Below are positions 22,750 to 27,439 of a stretch of DNA of 27,439 nt, one piece after another. Source of the stretch: JBHHXG01 sp046756985 (GTDB lineage: Bacteria; Pseudomonadota; Zetaproteobacteria; Mariprofundales; Mariprofundaceae); NCBI GenBank assembly GCA_046756985.1, contig JBHHXG010000019.1:1-27439 (forward strand), in the 5' to 3' direction. The notes beneath the pieces were generated by a model. It was given only the letters and a program-made list of their open reading frames with translations. It had not been told where the DNA came from and did no database searches. The number at the start of each line of letters is the position of its first letter. Positions within the stretch are counted from its first letter, which is position 1. The translations under genes were made by a program, and so were the position numbers.

Positions 22750-24464
22750 CACTGGGTCACCTGCAAACCTTCAGCTTCGACTTTTCGCGTCTTGCGAATA
22801 CTTAAGGCCGCAAGCAGTGCTTCGACGAGCACCCACGATGCCAGTAACAGAATCATCGAACCGACAATCGCCACGGTCCACTGGCTGTTTGCTACGGCCT
22901 TGAAGATACCCAGGACCATGCCGGAAATGGTCGCTCCCAGTACCAGTAGCATCGGTAGCAGCGTGTAGAGAATCGGCTTACGCTTGCGATATAGATAAAT
23001 CGTCACGGCCAGCAGCGTCAGCCCCGCCAGTATCTGATTGGTCGTACCAAACAATGTCCACAAAAACAGGCCGGCCGGTTTGCCATCCACCTTGAAAAAG
23101 GCAAAGAATCCGATGGCCGCCACAGCCAAAGCAGTGGATAAATAACGGTTGCCCAGCGCCTCGACGCCGATCGTATTGCCGATTTCCTGAATATTGAAGC
23201 GCAGCAACCGCGCGCCAGTATCCACGGAGGTCATGGCAAAAGCCACCACCACAACGCTGATAAAGGCCGCTGCAAAATCGAGCGGCACACCAAGCTGGTG
23301 AATGAAATTCGCGTTGCCCTGAATGAATACACCAAGCTTCTGATGCAGGCCAACCGCCTTCTCCCATGAGCCATAGAAGCTCTCCCAGTCGGCACGTGTG
23401 TTAAAAGCGCCGGCGGTCGTCGCCAGTACAGCCAGCAAGGCCAGCAGCGACTCGCCGATCATGGCAACATAACCGACAAACGGGGCGTCGGTTTCCTTGT
23501 CCAGCTGCTTGGCAGTCGTGCCGGAAGCCACGATGCCGTGGAAACCTGATACCGCACCACAGGCAATGACAATAAACAGAAACGGCAGCATCGGTGGTGC
23601 GCCTTCCGGATTCGGATTGATGGCCGGGGCAACCCAGTCGGGCGAAAGCATGAAAAACCCGGCCAGCATCGAGAACAGAGCCAGATACAGCAGCAGCGAA
23701 TTGAGAAAATCGCGTGGCTGCAACAACAGCCAGACAGGTAATACGCTTGCTGCAAAGGCGTAGATCAAAAGTGTCCAGGTCCAGCCGCTTACAGAAACGC
23801 CAGTTACCGGTATAAACAACCCCAGCCAGGTCGTCAACAGCATCAGCATGAATCCCGCACCGATCACTGGCAGTAACGGCAGACTCTTCTTATAAATCAG
23901 AAAGCCCATCACCATGGCGATCACCATCAGGGCATAGGTCGGGAATACTGCCTCGGGATGTGCCGTTTTCGGAATATTGGCCGGATCAGGAACGGCAAAC
24001 AGCCCGGAAATGACCAGCACGAAAACGCCCATCGCCAATGCCACGAGGAAGAAGATCACCATCAGGAACAGCAGACGTGCACGCGGATGGATCACATCGC
24101 GTGCAATCGTACCAACGCTCCTCCCCTTGTGACGTACCGACAATACCAGCGCTGAAAAATCGTGGACGGCACCGACCAGAAGCGTGCCCAGCACCACCCA
24201 CAGCAATGCCGGCACCCATCCCCATATCACGGCAATGGCCGGACCAAGCATCGGAGCCAGACCGGCAATGGAGGCGTAGTGATGGCCAAACAGGATATAG
24301 CGGTTGGCAGGCAGGTAATCGACATCATCCCGCAACGCATGCGCGGGCGTCACTGCATCGTCGCTGAGCCCGAATATGCGTTTGGCAAGAAAGCCTTTGG
24401 CATAAAAACGGTAAAATACGACGTACAGGCTAAGTACCAGAATAGCCATCAGAACCGGTGACAT
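22749..24464 (-). CDS. cstA: Carbon starvation protein CstA family peptide/pyruvate transporter (short form)
   Basis: 571 residues, about 130 shorter than the E. coli protein (701) but like the short form common in other bacteria. CstA-type proteins import peptides or pyruvate and are induced when carbon is scarce. The signature FGHHYASIAGLAPMLGPAIAVIWGWVPALLWVVLGTLLVGAVHDF lies at about 58-105, and later SGFHGIVASGTTAKQLDKETDAPFVGYVAMIGESLLALLAV and FAMTSVDTGARLLRFNIQEIG, all conserved in the family. About 14-16 membrane segments. GGGAGG stands 4-5 bases before the ATG. Overlapping ydcF-like gene downstream. The substrate cannot be told from sequence. Confidence 0.94.
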   Translation of the reverse strand: MSPVLMAILVLSLYVVFYRFYAKGFLAKRIFGLSDDAVTPAHALRDDVDYLPANRYILFGHHYASIAGLAPMLGPAIAVIWGWVPALLWVVLGTLLVGAVHDFSALVLSVRHKGRSVGTIARDVIHPRARLLFLMVIFFLVALAMGVFVLVISGLFAVPDPANIPKTAHPEAVFPTYALMVIAMVMGFLIYKKSLPLLPVIGAGFMLMLLTTWLGLFIPVTGVSVSGWTWTLLIYAFAASVLPVWLLLQPRDFLNSLLLYLALFSMLAGFFMLSPDWVAPAINPNPEGAPPMLPFLFIVIACGAVSGFHGIVASGTTAKQLDKETDAPFVGYVAMIGESLLALLAVLATTAGAFNTRADWESFYGSWEKAVGLHQKLGVFIQGNANFIHQLGVPLDFAAAFISVVVVAFAMTSVDTGARLLRFNIQEIGNTIGVEALGNRYLSTALAVAAIGFFAFFKVDGKPAGLFLWTLFGTTNQILAGLTLLAVTIYLYRKRKPILYTLLPMLLVLGATISGMVLGIFKAVANSQWTVAIVGSMILLLASWVLVEALLAALSIRKTRKVEAEGLQVTQ

Positions 24465-24555
24465 TCCGCCTCCCTCTCATTCTCCGGATGCCGGAGTTCG
24501 CAAGCTTGGAATTTACACGCTACTCTAGCGCAAGTCACCACGGATAGGAGATAAA

Positions 24556-25428
24556 ATGTTGCGTTTGCCATTGTTGTGCCTGCTCCTCACCTTGTCTGCC
24601 TGCCAACAGCAAAATGAAGCCCTGCCTGCACAAGAGATAAAAATGGGGCCTGTAGTTGCAAGGATCGGGGGACATGCGCTTTATGAATCCGACATCGATG
24701 CCGAGATGAACGCCCTGCCTGAATCGTTACGACACCTAAGAAATGACTCTCAAGCCAGAGCACAGGTGCTGCAAAGCCTGATCAAGCGGCAAATTCTCAG
24801 CCAGCGGGCACAGGAACTCGGGCTCGACGCCGATCCAGCCGTCCACCAGAGCATTGTCCGCGCCCGTGACGCGATTCTGATCCGTGCTCTCGAAGAATGG
24901 CAGTTGAATCACCTGCCTAAAGCGACCGAGTTGAAAATCAGTGCCTATTACAATGAGCATCCGGATGAATTCACGATTCCAGAACAAATTCATGCCCGGC
25001 ATATTCTGGTGGCCAGCGAAAAAAAGGCCTGGGAAATACTGAAGGCCCTCAAACGCAAAAAAGCCGACTTTGCGTCACTGGCAGCGACACATTCGCTGGA
25101 TGACAGCAACAAGTCGCGTGGCGGCGACCTGAACTGGTTTTCCAGAGGTATCATGGTCAAACCCTTTGAAGAAGCGGCCTTTGCCTTGAACAAAGCGGGA
25201 GCCAGAAGCAAACCGGTTAAAACACAATTCGGCTGGCATATTATCGAATTGCTAGGCAAGCGCCCGGCCAACCGCAAGAGTCTTGAAGAAGCGCGCGAAG
25301 AAATCATCACCATCCTGCAGCAACAGTCACTGGCCGGCTGGATTGACAAGATGACAACCCAGGCCAGCGTCAAGGTGCTGCGGCCGGAATACAATTTACC
25401 AGCCACTCCGGACACACCAGGATCGTGA
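24556..25428 (+). CDS. Peptidylprolyl isomerase lipoprotein (PrsA/SurA/PpiC type)
   Basis: 290 residues. A lipoprotein signal MLRLPLLCLLLTLSAC (Cys16) puts it in the envelope. A SurA/PrsA-like chaperone domain follows (about 35-130: VARIGGHALYESDIDAEMNALPE...QVLQSLIKRQILSQRAQELGLDADPAVHQSI), then a parvulin rotamase domain (about 148-240: IHARHILVASEKKA...KKADFASLAATHSLDDSNKSRGGDLNWFSRGIMVKPFEEAAFALNKAG...TQFGWHIIELLG). The HARHIL, GGDLGWF-like and GWHII elements are all typical. Likely a foldase for periplasmic or outer-membrane proteins; related genes sit in some exopolysaccharide clusters (EpsD), but no such genes are here. ATAGGAG lies 6 bases before the ATG. Confidence 0.92.
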   Translation: MLRLPLLCLLLTLSACQQQNEALPAQEIKMGPVVARIGGHALYESDIDAEMNALPESLRHLRNDSQARAQVLQSLIKRQILSQRAQELGLDADPAVHQSIVRARDAILIRALEEWQLNHLPKATELKISAYYNEHPDEFTIPEQIHARHILVASEKKAWEILKALKRKKADFASLAATHSLDDSNKSRGGDLNWFSRGIMVKPFEEAAFALNKAGARSKPVKTQFGWHIIELLGKRPANRKSLEEAREEIITILQQQSLAGWIDKMTTQASVKVLRPEYNLPATPDTPGS

Positions 25429-25478
25429 CCAGAGCCTCAGTACTTGCCTGCTTGGGAGGCCCTGAAAAAGTTTTCCTT

Positions 25479-25506
25479 GCGGAGTTTAAGTACTTCCGCT
25501 TATTTT
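25479..25506 (+). terminator. Probable terminator of the PpiC-type lipoprotein gene
   Basis: GCGGA (25479-25483) pairs with TCCGC (25495-25499), continued by GT/AC across a bulge, and is followed by TTATTTT (25500-25506). The hairpin is weak and its T-run runs into the stop codon region of hemH on the other strand, so it would also lie at the end of the hemH transcript. Confidence 0.4.
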
Positions 25507-26528
25507 GTTTTCCGCCGATTGCACCAGCCACCAAGATGATCTGCCACAATCCCGGCCAGCGCCTCAATATGGGCTGACCCGGCATTGAGCGCCGGAATGT
25601 AGCAAAACTGTTTTCCACCTGCGCCGAGAAAGATATCCCGGTTTTCCACAGCGATTTCTTCCAGCGTTTCCAGGCAATCAGCGGAGAAGCCCGGGCAGAC
25701 TACATCGACGCTCCCGACACCTTCCGCCCCCCATTGCTTCAATGTTTCATCGGTGTAGGGGGGCACCCACGGTTCCTTGCCAAATCTGGACTGATAGGAC
25801 ACAAGCCACTCACCCTCTTGCAGCTCCAGCGCCCCGGCCAGCAGCCGGCCTGTTTTCCTGCACAGGCATGGATACGGATCGCCGTTATCAAAATAACGCT
25901 GCGGAATACCGTGAAATGACATCAGCAGGCGGTCAGGCTTGCCATGCTCATCCCAATGTCTGCGCACACTGGCTGCCAATGCAGCGATATAAGCAGGATG
26001 ATCATGATAGGTATTGATCATGCGCAGTTCAGGCACCCGGCGCCACTGTTTCAATTCATCGGCTACGGCATCAAAGGTCGAGCCCGTCGTCGTTGCTGAA
26101 TATTGCGGATAGAGCGGAAACACAAGGATGCGAGTGCAGCTTTTGTCACGCAAGGCCTGAAGACCAGAGGCAATGGACGGATTGCCGTAACGCATGGCCA
26201 GTTCGACATGTACGCCTTCACCGACCAGCTTCTGCAAACCGGTCTGTTGGTCAAGGCTATGCAGCATCAATGGCGAGCCCTTATCCGTCCAGACAGCCTG
26301 ATAGGCTTTTGCAGACTTGGGCGGACGGACATTTAGAATGATGCAGTTGAGAATCAGCCACCATTTCCATCGAGGCTCTTCCACCACGCGAGGATCCCAG
26401 AGGAATTCCCTGAGATAGCGTTTCAGCGCCTCTTTGGTCGGCGCATCAGGTGTGCCGAGATTGGTGAGCAGGATACCGGTGTTTAAAGGTATATCATGAC
26501 CAAAGTTACTTTTGGAAGCGTCCGTCAA
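25500..26528 (-). CDS. hemH: Ferrochelatase
   Basis: 342 residues. HemH inserts ferrous iron into protoporphyrin IX, the last step of haem b synthesis. ILLTNLGTPDAPTKEALKRYLREFLWDPRVVE is the N-terminal family hallmark; the metal/porphyrin His is in LLMSFHGIP (His206), followed by YPCLCRKTGRLLA and SYQSRFGKEPWVPPYTDETLKQWG; the acidic partner is Glu287 in CPGFSADCLETLEEI. All are as in the E. coli enzyme, including length. Start is TTG 26528, which overlaps the yjbQ stop; GAGGAGGAG lies immediately upstream and no later in-frame start would keep the N-terminal strand. Haem supply fits with the aerobic enzymes nearby. Confidence 0.95.
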   Translation of the reverse strand: MTDASKSNFGHDIPLNTGILLTNLGTPDAPTKEALKRYLREFLWDPRVVEEPRWKWWLILNCIILNVRPPKSAKAYQAVWTDKGSPLMLHSLDQQTGLQKLVGEGVHVELAMRYGNPSIASGLQALRDKSCTRILVFPLYPQYSATTTGSTFDAVADELKQWRRVPELRMINTYHDHPAYIAALAASVRRHWDEHGKPDRLLMSFHGIPQRYFDNGDPYPCLCRKTGRLLAGALELQEGEWLVSYQSRFGKEPWVPPYTDETLKQWGAEGVGSVDVVCPGFSADCLETLEEIAVENRDIFLGAGGKQFCYIPALNAGSAHIEALAGIVADHLGGWCNRRKTK

Positions 26529-26944
26529 AGCTCCTCCTCATCATCAGCAATCAGGGTGCACACAATCTTGCGTTCGTGCCGGGGGCCATCGAACTCACAG
26601 AAAAAGATATTCTGCCAGCGCGACAGGCCAAGCTTGCCATCAATGAGTGGAATCGTCTCCGAAGGGCCGACAAGGCCGGCCTTCAGATGTGAATCTCCAT
26701 TGCCATCCTGCTGATCATGCAGCCAGACGCCTTTCGGGATCAGTTTCTGTAGCAGGTGTACGACATCGGTCTGCACGCTCTCATCCCAGTTTTCCTGAAT
26801 CATCATGGCGGCTGTCGCCCCCTGTGCATAAACAGAGACAAGCCCATTGCGGGTACTGCTATCCGATACCAGCGACTGAACCTGGTTCGTAACATCCACC
26901 AACTCTTCCCGTTTGTGGGTGGATAGCGTAATGATACTTCGCAT
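26525..26944 (-). CDS. yjbQ: YjbQ / UPF0047 family protein
   Basis: 139 residues from ATG 26944, the usual size (about 138); a longer frame from TTG 26983 would overlap the upstream gene and adds nothing conserved. The family motif is clear: THKREELVDVTNQVQSLV, then SVYAQGATAAMMIQENWDESVQTDV, and HDQQDGNGDSHLKAGLVGPSETIPLIDGKLGLSRWQNIFFCEFDGPR. The YAQGATAA version replaces the commoner H-T-S/T-A segment. A metal/phosphate-binding pocket has been described for this family, with weak thiamin-phosphate-synthase activity reported for E. coli YjbQ; the true role is unclear. The stop overlaps the hemH TTG start by 3 bases, so the two are translationally coupled. Confidence 0.92.
   Translation of the reverse strand: MRSIITLSTHKREELVDVTNQVQSLVSDSSTRNGLVSVYAQGATAAMMIQENWDESVQTDVVHLLQKLIPKGVWLHDQQDGNGDSHLKAGLVGPSETIPLIDGKLGLSRWQNIFFCEFDGPRHERKIVCTLIADDEEEL
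26531..26539 (-). promoter_or_regulatory. Strong ribosome-binding site for TTG-started hemH
   Basis: GAGGAGGAG on the minus strand at 26539-26531, 2-5 bases before TTG at 26528. The same bases encode the acidic end (E-E-E) of YjbQ, so the site may be partly coincidental, but it explains how a TTG start could work. Confidence 0.55.
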
Positions 26945-26957
26945 GGGAATAAAGTCG

Positions 26958-27356
26958 TCAGGCCTGACCTGAAGAAGGGGCAAAAAGAAAAATCAGCGTT
27001 ACAAGTTTGATATAGGCAGTGGAAAATAGAAAAGCGCTGATTGTCGTGATCACCATGGCGTGCACCCTGGCCTTGGCGAAGAACAGTCGTGGCAACAGCG
27101 TGATCCCGCCCATACATCCGCCAATGACCAATAACGCCTTCAGCAATGCGGTTCTGACTCCAAGCTCGGCAATGGCTGCATCCAGACCGCCAAACAGGAA
27201 TATTACCAGCGCAATGGCCAGCAGCCATGCCGAATAAATGAACAGATACTCACTCGGCAGCCAGGTCACCCGCTTCCTACCAAAAAATATGATGGCAGCA
27301 GCAATCAGGTTGGCAGGAATGGCGTAAATAAGCAGGGACAACAGATAGGTACCCAT
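26958..27356 (-). CDS. Small four-helix membrane protein, unknown function
   Basis: 132 residues with four hydrophobic segments, about 4-25, 35-57, 68-90 and 100-126, separated by short basic loops (GRKRVTW, FFAKARVHAM). N-in orientation is likely from the positive loops. No family is recognised with confidence; it resembles unnamed small integral membrane proteins. It ends 13 bases before the yjbQ ATG on the same strand, and starts 35 bases after the truncated frame at the right edge, so it may be part of a yjbQ-hemH transcript. No strong Shine-Dalgarno is visible before its ATG. Confidence 0.65.
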   Translation of the reverse strand: MGTYLLSLLIYAIPANLIAAAIIFFGRKRVTWLPSEYLFIYSAWLLAIALVIFLFGGLDAAIAELGVRTALLKALLVIGGCMGGITLLPRLFFAKARVHAMVITTISAFLFSTAYIKLVTLIFLFAPSSGQA

Positions 27357-27391
27357 GCCGGCACTCTAGCCAGCTATGCAGACAAATGCAT

Positions 27392-27439
27392 TTACCGGTA
27401 GCCAATGTCTTCGCTGAGTGCAATCTTGCTGTGCAGGAA
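27392..27439 (-). CDS. C-terminal end of a gene entering from the right edge (unidentified)
   Basis: On the minus strand the last 45 coding bases at the right edge read FLHSKIALSEDIGYR followed by TAA (27394-27392). It is only 15 residues, too short to assign a family, but the stop sits just before the ATG of the next gene on the same strand, the spacing expected in an operon. Low certainty; another reading frame may be the real one. Confidence 0.35.
   Translation of the reverse strand, partial: FLHSKIALSEDIGYR

Overview
The window (about 27.4 kb) is a gene-dense bacterial chromosomal segment with no rRNA, tRNA, CRISPR array or insertion sequence that I can see. The gene set (HisE, HinT, DciA, RNase E with divergent RluC, RluD, BamD, FadE/FadL of enterobacterial type, SucAB, HemH, YccU-like, YjbQ, CstA) points to a Gram-negative member of the Pseudomonadota. 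The gene order rne-rluD-pgeF-bamD is not the usual enterobacterial one, so a less-studied gammaproteobacterium or a Zetaproteobacterium seems plausible, but I cannot place it more closely. Most genes look moderately GC-rich; one gene near the left edge is clearly AT-rich.

Layout. (1) 1-1.83 kb, plus strand: 3' end of hisE, an AT-rich probable immigrant gene with a nuclease-like motif, hinT, a DciA-family gene and a 63-residue membrane protein. (2) 1.83-8.05 kb: minus-strand rluC diverges from a plus-strand run rne-rluD-pgeF-bamD-lipoprotein with overlapping or nearly touching genes. The roughly 330-base space before rne can fold into many hairpins and probably forms an RNA leader for the run. 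(3) 8.03-11.98 kb, minus strand: fadL with its own promoter and terminator, then fadE, giving uptake and first-step oxidation of long-chain fatty acids. (4) 11.99-15.35 kb, minus strand: a tightly overlapping four-gene operon encoding a secreted cupredoxin-like protein, a TVP38/TMEM64 membrane protein, a flavin disulfide oxidoreductase (Lpd/MerA-like but neither) and a secreted DUF547 protein. (5) 15.4-17.4 kb, minus strand: CoA-binding protein, alpha/beta hydrolase and a stand-alone cyclic-nucleotide-binding domain protein. (6) 17.4-21.4 kb: sucA-sucB, the E1 and E2 of 2-oxoglutarate dehydrogenase, with an E2 that lacks the E3-binding domain. (7) 21.5-27.4 kb: a Dabb-domain lipoprotein, cstA-ydcF-like pair, a lipoprotein prolyl isomerase, and yjbQ-hemH behind a small membrane protein, ending in a truncated reading frame.

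Together the genes describe RNA processing and ribosome maturation linked to outer-membrane assembly (rne run), aerobic carbon use (fad, suc, cstA) and haem synthesis. The observations most worth a second look are the structured rne leader and its possible control of bamD, the four-gene redox/membrane operon, the E3-binding-domain-less SucB, and the AT-rich gene between hisE and hinT. No classical defence or mobile system is evident.
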